In this document: positions 19,443 to 27,118 of the stretch, piece after piece
Numbering within the stretch: the first letter of the stretch is position 1
Layout of the letters: each line of letters opens with the position of its first letter
Assembly: GCA_963794615.1 (NCBI GenBank)
Contig: CAWCEP010000005.1
Location: 186,001 to 250,000, forward strand
Direction: 5' to 3'
DNA length: 64,000 bases
Source: Chersky-840 sp963794615
GTDB lineage: Bacteria > Actinomycetota > Acidimicrobiia > Acidimicrobiales > UBA8190
The notes under the pieces: model-generated
What the model was told of the DNA's origin: nothing
Seen by the model: only the letters and a program-made list of their open reading frames with translations
Database searches by the model: none
Program-made: the position numbers and the translations under genes

Positions 19443-20252
19443 ATGAACCACCTGGAACGGCAGATGCTGGACATCCTCAAGCGGGGCCGAAACGAGTTCG
19501 GGTACGTGGCCGTCAAGGCAGAGTTCGAGGCGGAGGGCACCAGAACCGACGAGCTGCTGCGCCTCATGGAGATAGCCCGCAAGGCGGACCTCGAGCTTGG
19601 GCTCAAGATCGGCGGCTGTGAGGCCATGCGCGACCTTATGGAGGTCAAGCAGATCGGCGTCGAGTACGTCATCGCACCGATGATCGAGAGCCCGTATGCG
19701 CTCTCCAAGTACACCGATGCCAAGAACATCGTGTACACGAAGGATGAGCAGCAAGACACAAAATTCCTTTTCAACCTGGAGACAGAGAAGGCGTACGAGC
19801 AGCTACCGGACCTGATGACGATGGCTCAAGCCGAGAACGGGACGGACGGCATCGTCTTTGGGCGCGTCGACTTCACCCTCTCCACCGGACGTCACCGCGA
19901 CGACATCAACACGGATGTTATCACCGAGTGTTGTCTGCAGACCGCCAAGGTCGTCAAAGACTCGGGACACGACTTTGTGGTGGGCGGGGGGGTGTCGATG
20001 GATTCGCTCCCAGCTCTTCGGAGGATCCGGAGCGTCTATCTCTCACGTTTCGAGACCAGGAAGGTCATCTTCGACGCCGCGTCTCTCGATGGAACCAATC
20101 TCGAGAAGGGCTTGGTAGAGGCAGTACATTTCGAGCTTCTCTGGTTGCTGAACAAGCGCGAGTACTACACAGCAATTGAGCAAGAGGACACCAAGCGCAT
20201 CGAAATGCTCGAGCAACGTTGGCACGTCCTTTCTGCTGCCGACACACCCTGA
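19443..20252 (+). CDS. HpcH/HpaI aldolase/citrate lyase family protein
   Basis: TIM-barrel class II aldolase-like protein of 269 residues. EYVIAPMIESPYAL supplies the glutamate and GIVFGRVDFTLSTG the aspartate expected to bind the divalent metal. Family members cleave or join 2-keto acids such as pyruvate with aldehydes. It sits directly upstream of the pyruvate-type TPP enzyme, with 13 bases between them, and is divergent from rfbH. This suggests a role in supplying or handling a keto-acid unit during sugar branching. That role is inferred from context only; I know no characterised member in such a pathway. Confidence 0.85.
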   Translation: MNHLERQMLDILKRGRNEFGYVAVKAEFEAEGTRTDELLRLMEIARKADLELGLKIGGCEAMRDLMEVKQIGVEYVIAPMIESPYALSKYTDAKNIVYTKDEQQDTKFLFNLETEKAYEQLPDLMTMAQAENGTDGIVFGRVDFTLSTGRHRDDINTDVITECCLQTAKVVKDSGHDFVVGGGVSMDSLPALRRIRSVYLSRFETRKVIFDAASLDGTNLEKGLVEAVHFELLWLLNKREYYTAIEQEDTKRIEMLEQRWHVLSAADTP

Positions 20253-20265
20253 AGGTCGGGGACTC

Positions 20266-22095
20266 TTGCGCGTAGCTGACTACATCGCCCAACTCCTCGC
20301 CGACGACGGGATCGAGCACGTCTTTATGGTGACGGGCGGGGGAGCGATGCATCTCAACGATGCGTTGGGGCGCGAACCCAGGCTTAGTGCCGTGTTCACT
20401 CATCACGAGCAGTCCTGCGCCATGGCAGCCGAGAGCTATGCGCGCCTATCGGGTCGTCCGGCTGCAGTGAACGTGACGAGTGGTCCCGGCGGTATCAATG
20501 CCCTCAACGGTGTTTTCGGCGCTTATGTCGACTCGATTCCTATGGTGGTGGTTTCCGGTCAGGTAAAGCGAGAGACTCTGGTCACAAGCTACCAATTGCC
20601 GTTGAGGCAGTTGGGCGACCAAGAAGTCGACATCGTGACGGTGGCATCCCCGGTCACGAAGCTCGCTTCGTTACTTGATGATCCTGAGCAGACTCGATTC
20701 ACAGTGGAGCGGGCGCTCTGGCTGGCTCGGAGCGGTCGGCCTGGCCCCGTGTGGATCGATGTTCCCATCGACGTGCAATCGGCCCTCATCGATCCGGAGT
20801 CACAGCGGCGCTTTGACCCCGAGAAGGATGGGCCTGCGGCCAGCCTGTCTGCCGAGGTCGGCTGCCTTCGCGGCGATTCCCTGACCAAGGCGCTGGGGAC
20901 GGTCTTGCGCCACTTAGTCACAGCACAACGGCCGGTCATTCTGGCTGGTGCCGGCATTCGATTGTCAGGAGCGCGTGAGTCGTTCCTTCGAGTCATCGAC
21001 AAGTTCGGCGTTCCGGTGGTGACGGGTTGGAACGCCCACGATGTACTTTGGAACGACCACCCGCTCTACGTGGGCCGACCTGGTTCCGTCGGCGACCGAG
21101 GCGGCAATTTTGCTGTGCAGAATGCAGACTTCTTGCTGGTCCTGGGCAGTCGCCTCAATGTGAGGCAGGTCAGCTACAACTGGAAGTCGTTCGCGAGAGC
21201 GGCATTTACCGTGATGATCGATATAGATCAAGCTGAATTGTCGAAACCGACATTGTCGATCGATCTTCCCATCCACGCCGACGTCGGCGAGGCACTGACG
21301 TGTCTGGAAGAACTCGACTATGAGCCCCAAGCGGTTCACCGCAAATACCTTTCGTGGTGTCGCGACCGATCGTCCCTCTATCCCGTTGTCCTCAATGAGT
21401 ACTGGAAGACGGACGAACCTGTGAATCCTTACTGTTTTGTGCAAGCGCTCTTCGACGAATTGGGCGAAGACGACGTGGTTATTACCGCGGACGGGACCGC
21501 ATGTGTCGTGACCTTTCAGGCTGCATACCTCAAACCCGGTCAACGACTGTTTACGAACTCCGGCTGCGCCTCCATGGGCTACGAGCTCCCGGCGGCGATT
21601 GGCGCGCACTACGCATCCCCCAACAGGCGGGTCGTGTGCCTGGCCGGTGACGGCAGCATCATGTTGAACTTGCAGGAGCTCCAGACAATCGCCGGTAACC
21701 GGCTACCCGTCAAAGTCATCGTTCTCAACAACAACGGTTATAGCTCCATTCGTCAAACCCAGCAGAACTATTTTCCTGACAACGTGGTTGGTTGTGGACC
21801 CGAGTCTGGACTGACCTTTCCAGATTTTGCCAAGCTCGGGACGGCGTTCGGTTTCGAAGTGCGTCGTTGTTCTAGTCACCGCGACTTGTCTTCTGCAGTG
21901 CGAGACACCCTGACGGGTGATGGACCACAACTGCTCGAAATCATGCTCGACCCCGAGCAACCGTTTTCGCCAAAGCTATCCTCCCGGCAACTCGAGGATG
22001 GTCGTATGGTGTCCTCTCCACTCGAAGACTTGGCCCCGTTTCTGTCACGTCCTGAATTGGCAGAGAACATGTTGATCCCGCTTTTGGAGGACTGA
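20266..22095 (+). CDS. Thiamine-diphosphate-dependent acetolactate-synthase-like enzyme (candidate YerE-type carboligase)
   Basis: A 609-residue protein with the three domains of the AHAS/pyruvate oxidase family. The N-terminal PYR domain has FTHHEQSCAMAAESYAR with the catalytic Glu. The middle domain has a degenerate FAD-type fold. The C-terminal PP domain has the TPP motif GDGSIMLNLQEL...NNNGYSSI. The TTG at 20266 begins LRVADYIAQLL at the normal domain start and has a GGGGA site. It lies amid rfbH, rfbF and an SDR, which points to transfer of a two-carbon unit from pyruvate onto a CDP-3,6-dideoxy-4-keto sugar, as YerE does for yersiniose. Alternative: a diverged housekeeping acetolactate synthase, but no small subunit is nearby. 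Confidence 0.88.
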   Translation: MRVADYIAQLLADDGIEHVFMVTGGGAMHLNDALGREPRLSAVFTHHEQSCAMAAESYARLSGRPAAVNVTSGPGGINALNGVFGAYVDSIPMVVVSGQVKRETLVTSYQLPLRQLGDQEVDIVTVASPVTKLASLLDDPEQTRFTVERALWLARSGRPGPVWIDVPIDVQSALIDPESQRRFDPEKDGPAASLSAEVGCLRGDSLTKALGTVLRHLVTAQRPVILAGAGIRLSGARESFLRVIDKFGVPVVTGWNAHDVLWNDHPLYVGRPGSVGDRGGNFAVQNADFLLVLGSRLNVRQVSYNWKSFARAAFTVMIDIDQAELSKPTLSIDLPIHADVGEALTCLEELDYEPQAVHRKYLSWCRDRSSLYPVVLNEYWKTDEPVNPYCFVQALFDELGEDDVVITADGTACVVTFQAAYLKPGQRLFTNSGCASMGYELPAAIGAHYASPNRRVVCLAGDGSIMLNLQELQTIAGNRLPVKVIVLNNNGYSSIRQTQQNYFPDNVVGCGPESGLTFPDFAKLGTAFGFEVRRCSSHRDLSSAVRDTLTGDGPQLLEIMLDPEQPFSPKLSSRQLEDGRMVSSPLEDLAPFLSRPELAENMLIPLLED

Positions 22096-22146
22096 CGACC
22101 TCTGATGTGAAGGAGGGCTACTGCCGAGTTCAATACACTGTTGCGC

Positions 22147-23109
22147 ATGAGCCGGCTGGGATTCTCGTCAGATACGGAAAGCAAGCTGACCGGATCAGGC
22201 CTCGATGTGGTAGTCACCGGCGGGGGTGGATGGCTGGGTCAAGCGACGCTTGAAATGTTGGATACCGCTCTGGGTCCGAAGATCCTTCAGCGTGTGCATG
22301 TCTTTGCGACCCGCCGTCGGTTCATGAGGTTGCGGTCCGGGACCGAATTGGAAGTGCTCCCCCTAAGCGAATTGCATCGTTTGACCATAGGCCCCCACCT
22401 GCTCGCTCACTACGCGTTCGCAACCAGAGAGCTAGTGTCTGAGCTCGGCCAAATCGACTACGTCAGCCGCAATCAAGAGATTACCGAGTTGATGGCGAAC
22501 CATGTGGTGAGAACTCGACCAGTGGGCCTGCTGACAGTCTCATCTGGCGCCGTGTATCAAGGTGACCAATTGGCCACGAATCCCTACGGTGTCCTGAAAG
22601 CACGCGAGGAACGCCGATTCTCTGACACCGTTGCGCAACTCAGCCAGTCGGGCCCGGCGCCCCGAGCGATCGTCCCGAGACTTTTCAATCTTGCCGGCCC
22701 GTTCCTCAATAAGCCTGATCGTTATGTGCTCGGATCGATCCTTCGAGACATTGCACAAGGAGGCCCCATTCAGCTCCATGCCACCCATCCGGTTGTGCGT
22801 TCGTATGTCCACGTACGCGACTTGGTCGATCTCGCCTTTGCCGTGATGTTGGGAAGCGGGCCCGCTCCGTTCGAGCCCTTCGACACTGCCGGCGATCGAG
22901 AGATCGAGGTCGGAGATCTTGCCGAGCTCGCCGCCGCTGTCTTGGGAAAGCCTGAGATGCCGATCAATCGACCACCGCTCGATCACACGGGAGCTGATCG
23001 CTATGTCGGCGATTCGACGGTGATTGACTCGCTGGCAAGGTCGTACGGAGTAGAAATGAGTTCGCTTCCGCGACAGATCGAAGATACCGCTGCTTTCATG
23101 AGCACCTGA
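22147..23109 (+). CDS. NAD-dependent epimerase/dehydratase family (SDR) protein
   Basis: Extended SDR of about 320 residues. The NAD loop TGGGGWLG is near residue 27, the serine strand is TVSSGAVYQGD, and the catalytic pair is in NPYGVLKAREE (Tyr-x-x-x-Lys). It lies 51 bases downstream of the TPP enzyme on the same strand. In the yersiniose pathway a reductase acts right after the carboligase on the new branch ketone, so this SDR is the natural candidate for that step. That is inference from order, not from a specific motif. The exact start is unclear: ATG at 22147 or TTG at 22141. Confidence 0.83.
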   Translation: MSRLGFSSDTESKLTGSGLDVVVTGGGGWLGQATLEMLDTALGPKILQRVHVFATRRRFMRLRSGTELEVLPLSELHRLTIGPHLLAHYAFATRELVSELGQIDYVSRNQEITELMANHVVRTRPVGLLTVSSGAVYQGDQLATNPYGVLKAREERRFSDTVAQLSQSGPAPRAIVPRLFNLAGPFLNKPDRYVLGSILRDIAQGGPIQLHATHPVVRSYVHVRDLVDLAFAVMLGSGPAPFEPFDTAGDREIEVGDLAELAAAVLGKPEMPINRPPLDHTGADRYVGDSTVIDSLARSYGVEMSSLPRQIEDTAAFMST

Positions 23110-23122
23110 CGGTCGAACGTGT

Positions 23123-23890
23123 TCAGTCGACTTTCCACGGAGCGTCGCCGGTCGCCCAGAGTGCTTCAAGAAGGTGCAATTCACGCAGGGTGTCGACGGG
23201 CTGCCAAAAGTCGTGATGGAGAAAGACTGCCAGCTGGCGCCGGTCGGCAAGTCGTCCAAGGGGCCCCTGCTCGAACAGCGTGTCGTCTCCCTCGATGTCG
23301 TCGAGAACTTCCGGAGAAAGCACGAAGAATCCCCCGTTGATCCAGTTGCCGTCCCCGTGGGGTTTCTCGAGGAACGTCGTGACCCGGTCACCCTCGATCT
23401 GCAGGGCTCCGAACCGACCGGGGGGCTGCACCGCTGTCACTGTTGCTAAGAGACCCTGGGATCGGTGGAATGCGATCAACGCTGTGATGTCCACGTTGGC
23501 CACCCCATCGCCATAGGTGCAGCAAAAGTCGCCATCGGCGACATACTCGGCAACCCGCTTCAAACGACCCCCGGTCTGGGTATCGAGACCGGTGTCGACA
23601 AGGGTGATCCGCCACGGCTCGGCCATTGTCTGGTGCACTTCCATCCGGTTCTCTCGAAGGTCGAAAGTGACGTTCGACATATGGAGGAAATAGTTGGCGA
23701 AGAATTCCTTAATGATGTAGCCCTTGTAACCACAACAGATCACGAACTCGGTAATGCCGTGGGCCGCGTACGACCGACAGATGTGCCACAGCAGTGGCCG
23801 ACCACCGACCTCGACCATAGGCTTGGGCCGCGAGACCGTCTCCTCGGTAAGACGGGTTCCCCGACCGCCAGCCAAGATGACGGCCTTCAT
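23123..23890 (-). CDS. rfbF: Glucose-1-phosphate cytidylyltransferase
   Basis: Forms CDP-glucose from CTP and glucose 1-phosphate, the entry step of the CDP-deoxyhexose pathway. The N-terminal nucleotide-binding loop AGGRGTRLTEETVSRPKPM is at residues 7-25. WINGGFFVLSPEV and HDFWQPVDTLRE are the conserved active-site segments of this subfamily. Length 255 residues, normal. It is convergent with the SDR gene (13 bases between stops). It completes, with rfbG and rfbH, the set needed for CDP-3,6-dideoxy-4-keto-hexose. Confidence 0.95.
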   Translation of the reverse strand: MKAVILAGGRGTRLTEETVSRPKPMVEVGGRPLLWHICRSYAAHGITEFVICCGYKGYIIKEFFANYFLHMSNVTFDLRENRMEVHQTMAEPWRITLVDTGLDTQTGGRLKRVAEYVADGDFCCTYGDGVANVDITALIAFHRSQGLLATVTAVQPPGRFGALQIEGDRVTTFLEKPHGDGNWINGGFFVLSPEVLDDIEGDDTLFEQGPLGRLADRRQLAVFLHHDFWQPVDTLRELHLLEALWATGDAPWKVD

Positions 23891-24132
23891 CTCGGGCTCC
23901 CGTCCGGAGCGGCGCCATCAACGCATGGGTGCGACAAGAGCATCAGGCTAACTCTACGGCCCCGCCCTATTGACCGCATGCCTAGGGCGTGGTCAGAGAA
24001 GGTCGAGGGCAGTTGCTCTCCCGCTGCGTCAGCCGTCGGCGCTCTACCCAGTGGAGGCCGAGAGCACACCCGGTCCAGGTCTCAGGAGAAGCACCCAGCC
24101 ATCCGGCTCGGCGCTATTCTAAGTGCCCACCC

Positions 24133-24205
24133 CGGGGGTGTAGCTCAGCTGGTAGAGCGCTACGTTCGCAACGTAGAAGTCGGCGGTTCGAGTCCGCTCA
24201 CCTCC
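24133..24205 (+). tRNA. tRNA-Ala (anticodon CGC)
   Basis: A complete cloverleaf of 73 bases can be drawn. The acceptor stem GGGGGTG pairs with CACCTCC and keeps the G3:U70 wobble pair, the alanine identity element. The D-arm AGCTCAGCTGGTAGAG is typical, the anticodon stem CTACG/CGTAG encloses TTCGCAA (anticodon CGC), and the T-arm has GGTTCGAGTCC. The discriminator is A and CCA is not encoded. Partial copies of its 3' half recur four times over the next 17 kb, so it is also the likely integration site of the downstream island. Confidence 0.95.
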
Positions 24206-24310
24206 ACTGACCTCTGTTGGCAGTTCTGTTGGCAGATTTCACGCGTCGTGCCTGCTCAAGGGGTGAGATCGGCGATCCGATCGCACGCCGTCGACTAAGT
24301 GGACTCGAAC
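24164..24310 (+). repeat. tRNA-Ala 3'-end repeat, copy 1 (att-like, within the intact tRNA)
   Basis: The 3' half of the tRNA (24164-24205) plus about 100 bases downstream is the reference copy of a repeat that recurs at 30669 and, partly, at 34533, 38695 and 41365. Downstream it holds GTTGGCAG twice, a shared GGGGTGAGATCG segment, and GGACTCGAAC at 24301-24310, an inverted copy of the tRNA T-arm core. This copy has a small internal duplication around 24213-24234 that is absent from the others. Confidence 0.8.
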
Positions 24311-24536
24311 CCAAATCGGGTACAGAACGAGAACCGATTTGGGGCATGATCAGGCGGTCAAGCATAACCGTCGGCCCACCAGAACGGGTGTTCTCGACCG
24401 ATGGTGAGATGGTCCTTTGCACTATCCCAGGACGGCCCGCCCACCGGCATCCTCGGGCGGTCGGAGCGTCTTGTTCAGGCTGCGTCAAGGACATCTCGCG
24501 GCACCGTCACCGTGGCTCAGCAAGACTCTTGGCGTG

Positions 24537-24707
24537 GACGAGCGGCCGAGCACTCAGTATGCAACGACCCTCGACGGAGTGAGTCTCGCCTATCAGTGCT
24601 TCGGTGAGGGACCCGACCTCCTGTTGCCCATGTTTGGATCGCTGGTAATCGACCAGGCATGGGAGGAACCGCAGATCGGACTCACTCTTCGGCGATTGGC
24701 AACCTAA
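24537..24707 (+). pseudogene. Alpha/beta-hydrolase N-terminal fragment
   Basis: A short frame encodes QYATTLDGVSLAYQCFGEG, PDLLLPMFGSLVIDQAWEEP and LTLRRLA. This matches the first about 50 residues of alpha/beta hydrolases fused to adenylate cyclase or LuxR regulators, where the oxyanion loop comes next. The frame then stops, and no nucleophile elbow (GxSxG) follows in any frame. It appears to be a remnant at the left end of the island. Confidence 0.45.
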
Positions 24708-24923
24708 CGACGTGGGCCGAACCGTATGTGCAGCTCCCGGTCGAGGACCGGGGTCAGGGAGCATCAATTCAACTGGAATCAGATCTCGTATGCGCTCGGT
24801 GTGAGTCCTCAGGCCGCTCGAGAACGTTGTCGCCATACCACAGTCGTGACGAGGTGGATCACGACGTAGATCTCCCGAGCCACGTCGGGGCGATTGCATC
24901 CCGTCAAGCAGATGTCGCTTGGA

Positions 24924-26930
24924 TCATGGTGTTGAGAAGTCCCCGTGTTGACTCGCCTGCAGCACGCAATAAGACACATAGCTACTGGCACTCTCCGGGG
25001 ATGTACATGCGAACAATGCCTGGCGATCGATGGAAACTGGGGGGAGATCTCCGAGGCCGTACCAAACCCACGCGTGTGCTTGGATACGTGGCAGCCGACC
25101 AAGCACAGCGGTGAAGAAACCCGCGGCATAAGCGGGATCGCGCCCTTCCTTCGCCATCGGCACCACAACAACTTGGACCCCCCAGTCGTCCAGTGAGAGC
25201 CGCACCCGGCGCACAGTGGCAGACGTGGCTGAGGGGAGGGGGGGTAGGCCCGAACCTGCCTGCGAGAGGGCGTTCAAGGTGGAGATGGTTCCTCCGAAAG
25301 GTGAGACAGCCTCACTGTGTCGACCGTCGCGTCCAGGGACGAACCCCCCCCCGCCAACGATTCGGAACCGCATACCGTCGACCGCTTGCCAAGCTGTTGC
25401 CTGTTGGTCAAGCATGCTGGGATAAGGATACGTGAGCAGAACCGTACCCGGTAAGAGCCGCGGGGCCATGTGGGTGAACCAGGGAGGCACGGGTTTGTCT
25501 TGGACGACGAAGGGAAAGCTATACGCTGCGCCCACTGGTGCAAGCGTGGCGACCGTCGCCACGGATAGGAACGCGCCCATGAGTCCGAGGGAACGAGTGG
25601 CGTGGGAACGACGCAGTTGCTCATGCCGACGTCCGTAGTGTCGGACAATGACATGCCTCCATCGATCGGCTGAGAGCGCGAGCAGGAGCGCAGCTGCGAA
25701 GACGGTGACGGCGCTGAAGCGTTCTGGCCCTATCTGTGCCAGTAAGGGAATATTCTGGAAAAGCCGCCAAGGCATCCACGTGCTGGCAGTACCCAACGAG
25801 AACAACCATGACGACAACCCGACCGCCACCAAAACCCACGCCAGTCGCTCTCTGAACCACACAAGGGCCGAGATCGCAAGATACGCCAACATGGCCGGGC
25901 CAAGGAACGAGATATCCGGGCCTCCGTTACCGGAATAACCACTGAGCTCGGACAGGGGTATGGGTTGGTGGACATACGGTCCAGTCGATATCACTCCCGA
26001 GATCGGAACTCCGACCAGAGTCCCTGGAATCGGGGATCCTACGATATGGCGAGGACCATCGAGCGCGAACCAGGCAGGATAGACGAGACATACCACCACA
26101 ATCCCCGCTGCTGTAGTGAGTCCCAGCAAGATGCGTCGACTCCGAGCCCACGTTCCGAGCGGAGCCAAAATGGCTGCGACCGTTACCCCGATACCTCCCA
26201 CGAGAAGTGAGATCGCTAGAACTTCGGTGCCGACGAAGAACTGCATCACGGTCAGCAGACCAAGACCGACGCCTAGGGGCACGGGGCGATGGCGCTGGGT
26301 CACAAACAAGTCGTAAAGGCACAAGAACGCCAAGGGCGGGTAGATGAGCCAAATCTGAGCGAGGTTGCCTACCGGTTCCCGACTCACAATGATGGGTGAG
26401 ACACCATAGAGGAGGGCGGCGGCGAGCTGGCCCGGAACAAAGCGTGAGAACCTGCGAACGGCCAAGAAGCAGCACCATCCCGAGGCCACCGGCGCAAGAG
26501 TCACGGCGACATTAAAAGTTGCAATAGGACCGAAGAGCCATGTCACCGGAGAAAAGACCAGTGAGCCTGCGATCCAAGATGTGTTGGTCAACATGTTCAC
26601 ACCACCCTGACCGGCATAGATCGCATTGGAGAAAAACGGGTTGTGTCCATGGATCAAGGCCCATGGCGTCCAAGCGAGAGTCCCGAGGGTTCCACTCTCG
26701 TCGCCACATAGACACGTGATCGTCGACGTTGGGTGGCCTGTCACCCACACCCGCCACCACATGATGATGGAAATAACGAGTAGTCCACTGATGACTGCTG
26801 CGTGTAGGGCGATCACATCCCACTTGATCCGAGGGGATTTCGGCAGCATGGCCGATGGCCCGTCCGGATTCTGGCCGCCCTGGACGTAGCGCCTGGAGCG
26901 CGTCGTTCTGACCGGCGGCCTTGACGACAT
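24924..26930 (-). CDS. Large polytopic membrane protein, GT-C/YfhO-like
   Basis: A 668-residue protein. After a basic N-terminus and a first helix near residues 40-60 comes an extracytoplasmic loop with TITCLCGDESGT, whose acidic residues stand where GT-C enzymes keep their catalytic acid. At least ten more hydrophobic segments and a C-terminal soluble region of about 170 residues follow. The overall plan resembles membrane glycosyltransferases or YfhO-type proteins that glycosylate envelope polymers, but no family motif is decisive. It lies in the first module of the island, on the same strand as the acyltransferase. Confidence 0.65.
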   Translation of the reverse strand: MSSRPPVRTTRSRRYVQGGQNPDGPSAMLPKSPRIKWDVIALHAAVISGLLVISIIMWWRVWVTGHPTSTITCLCGDESGTLGTLAWTPWALIHGHNPFFSNAIYAGQGGVNMLTNTSWIAGSLVFSPVTWLFGPIATFNVAVTLAPVASGWCCFLAVRRFSRFVPGQLAAALLYGVSPIIVSREPVGNLAQIWLIYPPLAFLCLYDLFVTQRHRPVPLGVGLGLLTVMQFFVGTEVLAISLLVGGIGVTVAAILAPLGTWARSRRILLGLTTAAGIVVVCLVYPAWFALDGPRHIVGSPIPGTLVGVPISGVISTGPYVHQPIPLSELSGYSGNGGPDISFLGPAMLAYLAISALVWFRERLAWVLVAVGLSSWLFSLGTASTWMPWRLFQNIPLLAQIGPERFSAVTVFAAALLLALSADRWRHVIVRHYGRRHEQLRRSHATRSLGLMGAFLSVATVATLAPVGAAYSFPFVVQDKPVPPWFTHMAPRLLPGTVLLTYPYPSMLDQQATAWQAVDGMRFRIVGGGGFVPGRDGRHSEAVSPFGGTISTLNALSQAGSGLPPLPSATSATVRRVRLSLDDWGVQVVVVPMAKEGRDPAYAAGFFTAVLGRLPRIQAHAWVWYGLGDLPPVSIDRQALFACTSPESASSYVSYCVLQASQHGDFSTP

Positions 26931-27118
26931 GGTAAAGACGAGGATAGATCTTTCTCACAAGGTCCTGCTAGGCCGGGCGAGGTACCTTATGACATCAGTC
27001 CCGTGTCGGAGGATCGAGACGTTGCTCTCCGAGGTAAGCCGAGACTCCCGGGCGCGCCCGGCATCCAGACCTGCCCGAAAGTGCCGGGGAGTTTGTGCCC
27101 GGGCACATTTCCGCTGGA

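Noticed and set aside
20266..22095. Housekeeping acetolactate synthase (ilvB)
   Set aside because: No small regulatory subunit or ilv genes nearby, and it is embedded between CDP-sugar genes; kept as a YerE-like candidate.
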